From assembly GCA_944385795.1 (NCBI GenBank), contig CALWYP010000087.1:1-48426 (forward strand): a DNA stretch of 48,426 nt, in the 5' to 3' direction. Of this stretch, positions 24,287 to 32,993 are shown in pieces. The stretch is from an uncultured Oscillospiraceae bacterium. Its GTDB lineage: Bacteria > Bacillota > Clostridia > Oscillospirales > Oscillospiraceae. Position numbers and translations under genes: made by a program. Below the pieces are notes generated by a model. That model had not been told where the DNA came from, did not search any database, and saw only the letters and a list, made by a program, of their open reading frames with translations. Numbering within the stretch: the stretch's first letter is position 1; each line of letters begins with the position of its first letter.

Positions 24287-25288
24287 ATGATAGAGAGGAC
24301 TATGCCGATAGACCGCATGGAGAATATAATCAGCGTCTTCGGCTCCTTTGACCAGAACCTCAGGATAATCGAGGGAGAGCTCGGCGTTTCGGTCACCGAC
24401 CGCGACGACCAGCTCCGCATCTCCGGCGAGGCGGAGGACGTCATGGCCGCCGAGAAGGCCATAAACGGGCTTTTGCAGCTCGCCAGCCGCGGCGAGGCCA
24501 TCGACGCGCAGAATGTGCGCTATATCCTCAAGCTCGTGAGGGAAGGCCGCGAGGCCAAGATAGGCGAGCTCGGCGGGGATGTGGTGTGCATTACGGCCAA
24601 GGGCAAGCCGATAAAGGCCAAGACCCTGGGCCAGAAGGCATACGTCGACGCGATGAACAAGAACACGGTAACCCTCGGCATAGGCCCCGCCGGCACCGGC
24701 AAGACCTACCTCGCCGTGGCCGAGGCCGTCGCCGCCTTCAGGAGCGAGAAGGTCAACCGCATCATACTGACCCGCCCGGCCGTCGAGGCGGGCGAGAGGC
24801 TGGGCTTTTTGCCGGGGGACCTCCAGAGCAAGGTCGACCCCTACCTGCGCCCGCTTTACGACGCGCTCTTCGAAATGCTGGGCCCGGAGACCTATAACAA
24901 ATACCTCGAGCGCGGCAATATCGAGGTCGCGCCCCTCGCCTATATGCGCGGGCGCACCCTCGACGACAGCTTTATTATCCTCGACGAGGCGCAGAACACC
25001 TCGCGCGAGCAGATGAAGATGTTCCTCACTCGCATAGGCTTCGGCTCGCGCGTCGTCATAACCGGCGACGTCACGCAGATCGACCTGCCGCGCGACAAGG
25101 TGAGCGGCCTAAAGGAGGCCATGCGCGTGCTGCAGGGCATAGACGACATAGCTATATGCCGGCTGACGGGCGCGGACGTCGTCCGCCACGAGCTGGTGCA
25201 GAAGATAATCGAGGCCTACGAGCGCGACGAGAAGCGCCGCGCCGAGAAGGCGAAGGACGGCGTCAAGACCTTCAGGAGAAAGAATTGA
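24287..25288 (+). CDS. phoH: PhoH-like ATPase
   Basis: 333 residues. A short KH-like N-terminal region (about 1-100) precedes a P-loop ATPase domain with GPAGTGKT at 133-140 and Walker B DEAQN near residue 239. PhoH proteins are predicted RNA-linked ATPases that neighbour ybeY in most bacteria. A GGAAGG site precedes the ATG. The stop overlaps the TTG start of the M32 peptidase, so translation may be coupled. Confidence 0.93.
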   Translation: MIERTMPIDRMENIISVFGSFDQNLRIIEGELGVSVTDRDDQLRISGEAEDVMAAEKAINGLLQLASRGEAIDAQNVRYILKLVREGREAKIGELGGDVVCITAKGKPIKAKTLGQKAYVDAMNKNTVTLGIGPAGTGKTYLAVAEAVAAFRSEKVNRIILTRPAVEAGERLGFLPGDLQSKVDPYLRPLYDALFEMLGPETYNKYLERGNIEVAPLAYMRGRTLDDSFIILDEAQNTSREQMKMFLTRIGFGSRVVITGDVTQIDLPRDKVSGLKEAMRVLQGIDDIAICRLTGADVVRHELVQKIIEAYERDEKRRAEKAKDGVKTFRRKN

Positions 25289-26814
25289 GCACGCCGCGCT
25301 ACTCCCTGGACTCCGCCCGCCGCCGCCTGGCCGAGCTGCAGAGGAAGGAGTTCGCGCTGAAGCACGCCTCGGGCGCGCTGGAGTTTGACGCGGCCACCAC
25401 CGCCCCGCCCGGGAGCGTGGCCGCCCGCGCCGTGACGCAGGGCGCGCTGGGCGACGCCGCGCTCGAGCTGCTTTCCTCCTCGGAGGGCGTCTTCCTGCTC
25501 GATTTCCTAGCGGACAATATTGAAGAGCTGCCGCCCGGAGAGGCGCGGGAGCTCCGGCTGCTGCTGCGCAAGGGGGAAATCCTCCGTTCCATAACCCTCG
25601 AGGGCTATAACTTCTTCCGCAAGCTCGCCTCCGCCGCCTCGCACGAGTGGGGGCGGGCCAGGAGGAGCGGGGATTTTTCCGAGCTCGAGCCGCTGCTCTC
25701 GCGCCTCTTCGCCGCGGCGAGGCACATAGCCGCGATGACGCGGCCGGACGGGCAGCCTTACGACTTCTGGCTGGACTACTACGAGGAGGGACTCAGCCAG
25801 CAGCGCTGCGATGAGATTTTCTCGGGCGTGCTCGCCTCGGTTTCGCCACTGCTCGCGCGGGCCCGCTCGCTCCCCGCGCCGGACAGGACGCTGCTCTGCG
25901 TCCGCGTGCCGCCGCTTGCGCAGCAGCGCATCGCCCACGCCAATATGGCCGCGCTGGGCGTGGACATGTCGCGCTGCCGCCTCGCGCTCTCGGACCGGGC
26001 CTTCACCGTGGCCTTCTCCAAATACGACGTGCGCGTCTGCACGCGCTACATACCCGAGAGCTTTACCACCAGCCTCTACGGCGTAATCCACGAGTGCGGG
26101 CACGCGCTCTACGAGCTCAACACGGCCGGGGACTTCCAGTTTACCAGCCTCGGCTCGGGCGTGAGCATGGGCGTACACGAGTGCATAGCGCGCTTTTATG
26201 AGAACATGATAGGCCGCTCGCCGGCCTGGACAAGGCTCATGTGGCCGGCCCTCGTGAGCAACATACCCGCCCTTGGCTCCGCCGGGCCGGAGAAGTTTTT
26301 CCGCGCGGCGAACGCCTTCCGGCCCTCGGCCCTGCGCACGGACGCGGACGAGCTCAGCTATTGCTTCCATATAATGCTCAGGTACGCGCTCGAGAGGGAT
26401 ATTATGAGCGGGGAGCTCAGCGTGCACGACGCGCCGGCGCGCTGGGACGAGCTCTCCGAAAAGCTCCTGGGCTTCCGCCCGGGGAGCGCCGCCGAAGGCA
26501 TATTGCAGGACCCGCACTGGGCCAGCGGGCAGATAGGCTATTTCCCCGCCTACGCCCTGGGCAGCGTGGGCGCGGCCCAGCTCTACGCCAGGATAAGCGA
26601 GAGCGTGGACATAGACGGCTGTATAGAGCGCGGGGACATCGCGCCCGTCAACAGCTGGATGGAAGAACACATATGGCGGCACGGGGCGCTCTACCCGCCG
26701 CGCGAGCTCATGGCCCGCGCGCTGGGCGGTCTGGCCGACGTCAAATATTATGCCGGCCACCTCGCCAGGCGTATGGGCGAGGTCTACGGCACAGGAGCTG
26801 ATGCAAATGCTTAA
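25285..26814 (+). CDS. M32-family metallocarboxypeptidase
   Basis: 509 residues, the usual size (about 500). The zinc motif HECGH is at 269-273 (HExxH) and the third ligand Glu299 lies in MGVHECIARFYEN. A cytoplasmic enzyme with no signal peptide that removes C-terminal residues from peptides. The start is TTG at 25285 (TTGA overlap with the phoH stop) with AGGAG 7 bases upstream; the frame is open further upstream but inside phoH. It overlaps ybeY by 8 bases. Its position between phoH and ybeY is not the Bacillus arrangement. Confidence 0.92.
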   Translation: MSTPRYSLDSARRRLAELQRKEFALKHASGALEFDAATTAPPGSVAARAVTQGALGDAALELLSSSEGVFLLDFLADNIEELPPGEARELRLLLRKGEILRSITLEGYNFFRKLASAASHEWGRARRSGDFSELEPLLSRLFAAARHIAAMTRPDGQPYDFWLDYYEEGLSQQRCDEIFSGVLASVSPLLARARSLPAPDRTLLCVRVPPLAQQRIAHANMAALGVDMSRCRLALSDRAFTVAFSKYDVRVCTRYIPESFTTSLYGVIHECGHALYELNTAGDFQFTSLGSGVSMGVHECIARFYENMIGRSPAWTRLMWPALVSNIPALGSAGPEKFFRAANAFRPSALRTDADELSYCFHIMLRYALERDIMSGELSVHDAPARWDELSEKLLGFRPGSAAEGILQDPHWASGQIGYFPAYALGSVGAAQLYARISESVDIDGCIERGDIAPVNSWMEEHIWRHGALYPPRELMARALGGLADVKYYAGHLARRMGEVYGTGADANA

Positions 26815-27307
26815 ATTAAGCCTTTCCCGGGAAAAGCCGGGCCTGGGGCACGCACAGGCGCGCGGGCTCATACTCCGCGCCGCCCGCGCCGCGCTCAAGG
26901 CCGAGGGCGTGAAGGAGCCCTGCGCGCTCAGCGCCCTGCTCACCGACGACGAGGGCATACGCGCCATAAACGCCGGGTTCCGCGGCATAGATTCCGCCAC
27001 CGATGTGCTCAGCTTCCCCATGAACGAGCTCACTCCGGGCGGCTTCGACCCGGACGAGTGCGACCGCGACCCGGAGACGGGCTGTATCCTGCTCGGGGAC
27101 ATGGCCTTCTCGCTCGAACGCTGCGAGCGCCAGGGCGAGGAGTTCGGCCACGGCTTCGGCCACGAGCTGATGTACCTCACGGTGCACAGCGTGCTGCACC
27201 TGCTCGGCTACGACCACGTCGACGAGGGCGCGATGAAAAGGCAGATGCGCGCGCGGGAGAAGGCTATAATGTCAGCGCTAGACGCTAAGGACGCGGGGGC
27301 GGAATGA
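26807..27307 (+). CDS. ybeY: Endoribonuclease YbeY (rRNA maturation factor)
   Basis: 166 residues. The zinc site HSVLHLLGYDH holds His127, His131 and His137. TDVLSFPM is the other family signature. It acts in 16S rRNA 3' processing and ribosome quality control. The ATG at 26807 is preferred because AGGAG (26793-26797) is 9 bases upstream; the ATG at 26801 is only 3 bases from it. Its stop overlaps the rarD start (ATGA). Confidence 0.93.
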   Translation: MLKLSLSREKPGLGHAQARGLILRAARAALKAEGVKEPCALSALLTDDEGIRAINAGFRGIDSATDVLSFPMNELTPGGFDPDECDRDPETGCILLGDMAFSLERCERQGEEFGHGFGHELMYLTVHSVLHLLGYDHVDEGAMKRQMRAREKAIMSALDAKDAGAE

Positions 27308-28197
27308 AGAGGGGGCCGCTATTTGTACTGCTGAGCTATGTGCTCTGGGGCGTGCTGCCCGTATTCTGGAAGCTCCTCGCCGACGTGGACAGCTTCTATG
27401 TGCTCGCCTGCCGCGTGGTGTTCTCCCTCGCCGTCAGCGCGGCGCTGCTGCCCGCCTTCAAGGCCGCGGGCAAGGCCCGCGCGGCGCTCAGGGACGCCCG
27501 CTCCGTGGCGCTGATGTTCGCCTGCGGGGCGCTCATAAGTTTTAACTGGGGCGTGCTGATCTACTGCGTCGCGGCGGAGCGCGTGCTGGACGTCAGCCTC
27601 GCCTACTATATCAACCCCCTGCTCGCCATACTCGTCGGCTTCATCTGCTTCAGGGAGAAGCTGACGGCGGCGCAGTGGGCCTCGGTGCTCATAGCCGCCG
27701 CGGGCGTCGCCGCGCCCATGGTCATGGCCGGCGAGTTCCCCTGGCTGGCCGTGCTCTGCGGGGCTTCCTTCGCGGTATACGGCGCGGTGAAGAAAATAGC
27801 GGGCATACCCGGCGAGATATCCACCTTCATGGAGACGCTGCTGGTGACGCCCTTCGCCCTGGCCTTCATCGTTTACTGCGAGCTCAACGGCGGGCCTGTC
27901 TCCAGCGGCGCGCTGCAGGGCTGGCGGCTGCTGCTCCTGCCCGCGGCGGGCGCCGTCACCTTCCTTCCGGTATTTCTGTACTCGGCCGGCATACCCGGGA
28001 CCAGTATGGGGCTTTCTGGCGTGCTGATGTACATAAACCCCACGCTGCAGCTGCTCATAGGCCTGCTCTATGGCGAGAAGCTGGGCGCGGACATGCTCGT
28101 CACCTTCGCCTGCGTGTGGACGGCGACGGCAATATATCTGATAAGCGGGATCAAACAGAGAAAAAAGACGGCGCAAACCGCCGCTTTGGAGGACTAA
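27304..28197 (+). CDS. rarD: EamA/RarD-family permease
   Basis: 297 residues with about ten transmembrane helices of the drug/metabolite transporter superfamily. The start LLSYVLWGVLPVFWKLL and the segment YYINPLLAILVGFICFREKL are RarD-like. The substrate is not known. The ATG at 27304 overlaps the ybeY stop, and era begins 1 base after its end, so it is embedded in a core operon where Bacillus has dgkA and cdd. Confidence 0.88.
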   Translation: MKRGPLFVLLSYVLWGVLPVFWKLLADVDSFYVLACRVVFSLAVSAALLPAFKAAGKARAALRDARSVALMFACGALISFNWGVLIYCVAAERVLDVSLAYYINPLLAILVGFICFREKLTAAQWASVLIAAAGVAAPMVMAGEFPWLAVLCGASFAVYGAVKKIAGIPGEISTFMETLLVTPFALAFIVYCELNGGPVSSGALQGWRLLLLPAAGAVTFLPVFLYSAGIPGTSMGLSGVLMYINPTLQLLIGLLYGEKLGADMLVTFACVWTATAIYLISGIKQRKKTAQTAALED

Positions 28198-28198
28198 T

Positions 28199-29086
28199 AT
28201 GACCAAAAACGCAATGATTACAATAGCCGGGCGGCCGAACGTCGGCAAGAGCACCCTCACCAACGCCCTCGTTGGCGAAAAGGTGGCCATCGTCTCAAAC
28301 AAGCCCCAGACTACGCGCGGGCGCATCACCGGCGTCGTGGCGCGCGGGGAGACGCAGTTCGTGTTTATGGACACGCCGGGCTTCCACCGCGCGCGCACGC
28401 GCCTGGGCGAGTACATGGACAAGGTAGTGCGCGAGAGCGTCGCGGACGTAGACGCCGTAGTGCTCGTCGTGGAGCCGATACCCTCCGTGGGCCGGCAGGA
28501 GGCGGAGCTCATAGGCCAGATTAAGAATTCCGGCGTGCCCGCCGTTCTGGCTGTCAACAAAATAGATACGGTCGAAAAGCCCGAGCTGCTCGCCGTCATA
28601 GCCGCCTACGCCGCGGCGCACGGCTTCGAGGCCATCATCCCCATAAGCGCCAAGACCGGCGAGGGCCTGAATGAGCTCATGGACGAGCTCGGGAAATTCG
28701 CCGAAGAGGGCCCGCACCTCTTCCCGGACGACGTCTTCACCGACCAGCCGGAAAAGCAGCTCTGCGCCGAGATCATACGCGAAAAACTGCTCTGGTGCCT
28801 TGAGCGCGAGGTGCCGCACGGCACCGCCGTCGTGGTCACGCGCTTCGAAGAGCGCGAGGACGGCATAGTTGAGATAGACGCCACGATATACTGTGAAAAA
28901 TCCAGCCACAAAGGTATAATTATCGGCAAAAACGGGGCCATGCTCAAGAAAATAGGCGAAATGGCGCGCAAGGATATGGAGACGCTGCTGGACACTAAGG
29001 TTTATCTCCAGACCTGGGTGAAGGTGAAGGAGAACTGGCGCGACTCCATGAGCCTGCTGCGCAACTTCGGCTTCACGGAGCAGTGA
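28199..29086 (+). CDS. era: GTPase Era
   Basis: 295 residues, an essential GTPase that binds the 3' end of 16S rRNA during small-subunit assembly. G motifs: GRPNVGKS (11-18), DTPGFH and NKID. The C-terminal KH domain has IIIGKNGAMLKKIG. GGAGG lies before the ATG. It is the last gene of the run that begins with yqfC; a fresh promoter follows before yqzL-recO. Confidence 0.97.
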   Translation: MTKNAMITIAGRPNVGKSTLTNALVGEKVAIVSNKPQTTRGRITGVVARGETQFVFMDTPGFHRARTRLGEYMDKVVRESVADVDAVVLVVEPIPSVGRQEAELIGQIKNSGVPAVLAVNKIDTVEKPELLAVIAAYAAAHGFEAIIPISAKTGEGLNELMDELGKFAEEGPHLFPDDVFTDQPEKQLCAEIIREKLLWCLEREVPHGTAVVVTRFEEREDGIVEIDATIYCEKSSHKGIIIGKNGAMLKKIGEMARKDMETLLDTKVYLQTWVKVKENWRDSMSLLRNFGFTEQ

Positions 29087-29144
29087 CGCCGCCCGCCGCC
29101 GTGGGCGCGGCCCGAGGAATATTGCTAATTAATTCACAACTCGC

Positions 29145-29173
29145 TTGTAAAGCCGCCTGCGTTGGTATATAAT
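29145..29173 (+). promoter_or_regulatory. Sigma-A promoter of yqzL-recO-mutS2
   Basis: TTGTAA (29145-29150), a 17-bp spacer and a perfect TATAAT (29168-29173) in an AT-richer gap after era. The start would be near 29180, about 67 bases before the small yqzL-like gene. Confidence 0.82.
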
Positions 29174-29246
29174 CAAGGCGGGACGGACGGAAATATTCCC
29201 AGGCGCGGCGCCGGGCAAACGGCGCATAATAAGCCGGGGTGATAAA

Positions 29247-29360
29247 ATGTCCTGCGAAGAGCTCTGGGAGCTGTTTCTTGAAACCGGAGACCCGCTGTGC
29301 TGGCTTCTCTGCCACAGGCAGCGCGGCGACGAGGACCGGGCGGCCGCCGGGCCGCCCTGA
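29247..29360 (+). CDS. yqzL: YqzL-like small protein (37 residues)
   Basis: A short frame beginning MSCEELWELFLETGDPLCWL has a GGGGTG site upstream and ends 15 bases before recO. YqzL is a protein of about 45 residues between era and recO in Bacillus, with a Trp-x2-Phe-x2-Thr-Gly pattern and a following Leu-Leu. The same pattern is seen here. The role is unknown. The position makes a real gene more likely than its size suggests. Confidence 0.7.
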   Translation: MSCEELWELFLETGDPLCWLLCHRQRGDEDRAAAGPP

Positions 29361-29375
29361 GCCGGAGGTATACAT

Positions 29376-30119
29376 ATGTTTCTTACGACGAGGGGCCTCG
29401 TGCTGCGCGAGGCGAAATACAAGGAGACCGACAAGATATTGACCCTGCTCACCGAGACAGACGGCAAGCTGACGGTCAAGGCCAGGGGCGTGGCGCGGGC
29501 GAGGAGCAAGATATCCGCCGCCTCGCAGCTGCTCACCTTTTCGGACTTCACGCTCTTTGGCAGCCGCGGCCGCTGGACCATAAACGAGGCCGAGAGCGTG
29601 GAGCAGTTCCGCGGCCTGCGCGGGGATATCGGGCTGCTGGCCATGGGCAGCTATATCGCCGAGGTGCTGGAGTCCGTCAGCGAGGAGGGCGTGCCGGAGC
29701 CGGAGATACTGCAGCTCGGGCTGAACGCGCTCTACGCCCTCGCCAGCCGGAACTACAGCCCAAAGCTCGTCAAGGCCGCCTTCGAGCTGAGGCTGATGTG
29801 CCTGGCCGGCTACCGCCCGGAGCTGGGCGAGTGCGCCGGCTGCGGCAGGGTTGACATGGATTCGGCCCGGCTCTTCCCGGAGCACGGGGAGCTCTATTGC
29901 GGCGGCTGCCGCAGCGTTGGCGGGCTCGCCGCCTCGCGCCCTGTCATAGACGCGATGCGCTATATCGTTTCGGCGGACGCCAGGCGCGTCTTCGCCTTTA
30001 AACTGCCCCCGGAGAGCCTGGACGAGCTCGCGGCCGTCACCGAGGCCTACATGCTCTATGAGCTCGACCGGAGCTTTGGCAGCCTTGATTACCTGAAGAA
30101 ACTGAGGATAAAGCCGTAA
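29376..30119 (+). CDS. recO: DNA repair protein RecO
   Basis: 247 residues. An N-terminal OB fold (TTRGLVLREAKYKETDKIL) and helical C-terminal part contain a zinc-finger-like region with CAGC and CGGC. It loads RecA onto gaps with RecR and RecF. GGAGG precedes the ATG. Its TAA shares one base with the mutS2 ATG (TAATG), so the two are coupled. Confidence 0.95.
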   Translation: MFLTTRGLVLREAKYKETDKILTLLTETDGKLTVKARGVARARSKISAASQLLTFSDFTLFGSRGRWTINEAESVEQFRGLRGDIGLLAMGSYIAEVLESVSEEGVPEPEILQLGLNALYALASRNYSPKLVKAAFELRLMCLAGYRPELGECAGCGRVDMDSARLFPEHGELYCGGCRSVGGLAASRPVIDAMRYIVSADARRVFAFKLPPESLDELAAVTEAYMLYELDRSFGSLDYLKKLRIKP

Positions 30120-32494
30120 TGACACAGTACGATAGAAGCTGCGCCATATTGGAACTGCCCGCCGTGCTCGCCATGCTGGAGCGCGAGGCGGTGAGCGAGG
30201 CCGCCAAGGCGCGGGCGCGCGCCCTTGCGCCGAGCGCCGACGAGGCGGAGGTCAAGCGCCGCCTGGCCGAGACGACGGCCGCCAGGGGGATGATGGTTAA
30301 ACGCGGCGGCCCGTCGTTTTCCGGCCTGAAGGACGTCAGGCCCAGCCTTCAGCGGGCGGACATGGGCGGCGTGCTGAATACGCGCGAGCTGATGGACATA
30401 GCCGGCGTGCTCGCCGCGGCCCGCGCGGCGAAGAGCTATGCCGCCGGCGACGGGAGGGGCACGGAAAAGACCTGCATAGACTACCTCTTCCAGTCGATAC
30501 AGACGAACCGCTTCCTGGAGGACAAGATTACGAGCTCGATAGCCGGCGAGGAGGAGATAGCCGACGCCGCGAGCAGCGAGCTTGCGGACATACGCCGCCT
30601 GATACGCGCCGCGAGCGCGAGGGTGCGCGAGGCGCTGCAGAAGATAATTTCCTCGCCCAGCTACGCCAAGGCCCTGCAGGACCCCATAATCACCACGCGC
30701 TCCGACCGCTATGTGGTGCCTGTGAAGGCGGAGTTCAAAAACGCCGTGCCCGGCCTGGTGCACGACGTGTCCAGCTCCGGGGCCACGCTCTTTATAGAAC
30801 CCATGGCCGCCGTGAAGGCGAACAACGAGCTCAGGGAGCTGCGCGCGCGTGAGAAGGCGGAGATAGAGCGCATACTCGCCGAGCTGAGCGCCGACTGCGC
30901 CGCGCACGCCGAGGGGATAAGCCTGGACTTCGACCTGCTTGTAAAACTCGACCTCATCTTCGCAAAGGCACGGCTCAGCTACGCCCTCGACGCCGTGGAG
31001 CCGGAGATATCCGGGCGCGTCATAAGGCTCCGCCGCGCGCGCCACCCGCTGCTGGCAAGGGAGACGGCGGTGCCCATCGACCTCACGCTCGGCGGCGACT
31101 TCGACACGCTGGTCATAACCGGCCCCAATACGGGCGGCAAGACCGTCACGCTCAAGACCATAGGCCTGATGTGCGTTATGGCCGCCTGCGGGCTGCATAT
31201 CCCCGCCGCGGGCGACAGCGCGGTGCCCGTTTTTTCGGGCGTATACGCCGACATAGGCGACGAGCAGAGCATAGAGCAGAATTTGTCGACCTTTTCTTCG
31301 CACATGACGAACAACGTCCGCATACTTGAAGAATGTGGGGAGAATTCCCTGGTGCTCTTCGACGAGCTGGGCGCGGGCACGGACCCGACGGAGGGCGCGG
31401 CCCTCGCAATCAGCATAATCGAGTACGCCAGGCGCCGTGGCGCGGTTATCGCGGCCACGACGCATTACGCCGAGCTGAAGGTGTACGCAACGACCGAAAA
31501 GGGGGTCATGAACGCCTCCTGCGAGTTCGACGTCGCCACGCTCAAGCCCACCTACCGACTGCTGGTCGGCATACCTGGCAAGTCCAACGCCTTCGCAATC
31601 AGCGAGCGGCTGGGCGTGCCGGAGGAGATAATCTCCGACGCCAGGGGCCGCGTGGGCGTGGAGAGCGCGAGCTTCGAGGCGACTATCGAGAAGCTGGAGG
31701 AGGTGCGCCAGGCCCTTGAGAGGGACAGGGAGGAGGCCCAGGCCAAGCTCCGGGAGGCCGAGGAGAACCGCAAGGAGAGCGCGAAGATCCGCGTAGAGCT
31801 GGAGATGCGCTTGGACAAGGCCGAGGTAAAGGCCCGCCGGGACGCCGAGCGGATAATCGCCAACGCCCGAGCCACGGCGGAGGCAGCCTTCGCCGAGATA
31901 GACCGTATGCGCTCCGAGGCTGACGCCAAGGCCGACCACGTCGCGGCCAACGAGGCCCGCGCCGGGCTGCGCCGCCGCCTGAACGAGGCCGAGGAGAGCT
32001 TCGCCCAGCGCCCTGCAATGCCGGCCGAGGAGAAAAAGCCCGGCCGCCCGGCCGTCGCGGGTGACACGGTCGAGCTGCTGAGCATGGGCGTAAACGCCGA
32101 GGTCATAGCCGTAAACCGGGACGGCAGCCTCTCGCTGCAGGCGGGGGCGATGCACATCACGGCGCGCCAGGACGAGGTGCGTGCGCTGGATAAGCCCAAG
32201 AAAAAGAAGCCGGCCGCCTCGCCGGGCGGCGCCGCGCTGCGCGCGGCGGCGGTGCCCGCGGAGCTCGACCTGCGCGGCTACGACACGCTGGAGGCCATAC
32301 CCGTCCTGGACAGGTACATAGATTCCGCGGTAATGGGCAAGCTCAAAACCGTCACCATTATCCACGGCAAGGGCACCGGGGCGCTCAGGAGCGCCGTCCA
32401 GCTCTCGCTCAAGCGCAACAAGGCTGTAAAGTCTTACCGCCTCGGCCGCTACGGCGAAGGCGAATCGGGCGTCACCGTGGTCGAACTGAAATAA
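30119..32494 (+). CDS. mutS2: Endonuclease MutS2
   Basis: 791 residues with the MutS2 layout: helical core, ATPase with GPNTGGKT at 335-342, a long coiled coil rich in Glu/Lys/Arg (about 510-640), and a C-terminal Smr nuclease domain (about 718-791) with LDLRGYD and HGKGTG. In Bacillus it acts in ribosome-collision rescue and in limiting recombination. The Smr LDLR and HGKGTG motifs are intact. It shares a base with recO. Confidence 0.97.
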   Translation: MTQYDRSCAILELPAVLAMLEREAVSEAAKARARALAPSADEAEVKRRLAETTAARGMMVKRGGPSFSGLKDVRPSLQRADMGGVLNTRELMDIAGVLAAARAAKSYAAGDGRGTEKTCIDYLFQSIQTNRFLEDKITSSIAGEEEIADAASSELADIRRLIRAASARVREALQKIISSPSYAKALQDPIITTRSDRYVVPVKAEFKNAVPGLVHDVSSSGATLFIEPMAAVKANNELRELRAREKAEIERILAELSADCAAHAEGISLDFDLLVKLDLIFAKARLSYALDAVEPEISGRVIRLRRARHPLLARETAVPIDLTLGGDFDTLVITGPNTGGKTVTLKTIGLMCVMAACGLHIPAAGDSAVPVFSGVYADIGDEQSIEQNLSTFSSHMTNNVRILEECGENSLVLFDELGAGTDPTEGAALAISIIEYARRRGAVIAATTHYAELKVYATTEKGVMNASCEFDVATLKPTYRLLVGIPGKSNAFAISERLGVPEEIISDARGRVGVESASFEATIEKLEEVRQALERDREEAQAKLREAEENRKESAKIRVELEMRLDKAEVKARRDAERIIANARATAEAAFAEIDRMRSEADAKADHVAANEARAGLRRRLNEAEESFAQRPAMPAEEKKPGRPAVAGDTVELLSMGVNAEVIAVNRDGSLSLQAGAMHITARQDEVRALDKPKKKKPAASPGGAALRAAAVPAELDLRGYDTLEAIPVLDRYIDSAVMGKLKTVTIIHGKGTGALRSAVQLSLKRNKAVKSYRLGRYGEGESGVTVVELK

Positions 32495-32552
32495 AATCGA
32501 GAGCACCGGCGGCGTAATACTTGTGTAAAAAGCCAAATCGGGAAAACCCCCG

Positions 32553-32581
32553 TTGACGTTTCACGCCAGATTTGATAAAGT
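32553..32581 (+). promoter_or_regulatory. Promoter of the HPr gene
   Basis: TTGACG (32553-32558), a 17-bp spacer and TAAAGT (32576-32581). The start would be near 32588, just before a leader hairpin. Confidence 0.68.
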
Positions 32582-32589
32582 TATAGCGT

Positions 32590-32609
32590 AAGCCTGAATC
32601 CGCAGGCTT
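32590..32609 (+). promoter_or_regulatory. Hairpin at the 5' end of the HPr leader
   Basis: AAGCCTG (32590-32596) and CAGGCTT (32603-32609) form a perfect 7-bp stem with a 6-base loop. It is at the very start of the predicted transcript and followed by GGGTTGTGG and the AAGGAG site. A 5'-stabilising role is possible. Confidence 0.5.
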
Positions 32610-32633
32610 TGGGTTGTGGAAGGAGTGTCTTTT

Positions 32634-32897
32634 GTGATATCCAAAGAGGTTATAATAAACAATCAGGTCGGTCTTCACGCCAGGCCCGCCACCTTCTTTA
32701 TCCAGAAGGCCAACGAGTTCAAGAGCAGCATCTGGATTGAAAAGGACGACAGGCGCGTGAACGCCAAGAGCCTTCTCGGTGTGCTCTCCCTCGGCATAGT
32801 CAAGGGCACCGCCGTGAACATCGTGGCTGACGGCGTCGATGAGAACGAGGCGATTGCCACGCTCTCCGCTCTCATAGACTCCGACTTCTCCGAGTAA
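32634..32897 (+). CDS. ptsH: Phosphocarrier protein HPr
   Basis: An 87-residue HPr. His15 in NNQVGLHARPAT accepts phosphate from enzyme I, and Ser46 in VNAKSLLG is the HPr kinase site used in catabolite control in Firmicutes. Both fall at canonical numbers when the GTG at 32634 is the start, with AAGGAG 8 bases upstream. It is transcribed alone, between its own promoter and a terminator. Enzyme I is not in the window. Having both residues makes HPr likelier than Crh. Confidence 0.92.
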   Translation: MISKEVIINNQVGLHARPATFFIQKANEFKSSIWIEKDDRRVNAKSLLGVLSLGIVKGTAVNIVADGVDENEAIATLSALIDSDFSE

Positions 32898-32916
32898 TCC
32901 CAGACAAGCAATACAC

Positions 32917-32946
32917 AAAGGGCGTGCAGCAGATGCACGCCCTTTT
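32917..32946 (+). terminator. Terminator of the HPr gene
   Basis: AAAGGGCGTGCA (32917-32928), a short loop, TGCACGCCCTTTT (32934-32946). A strong stem with a T run, 20 bases after the HPr stop. Confidence 0.92.
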
Positions 32947-32993
32947 GCATGGCCGCGCGTATTGTGCGCATATTCCAAAGGAGGCGGAGGCGG

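Noticed and set aside
28205..29160. A possible riboswitch or tRNA near era and recO
   Set aside because: No T-arm, anticodon arm or conserved aptamer sequence was recognised; the gap is explained by a sigma-A promoter.
30089..32536. An open frame of about 815 codons on the minus strand opposite mutS2
   Set aside because: It mirrors mutS2, which is intact with all motifs. GC-rich codon bias leaves antisense frames open, and the translation shows no family signature.
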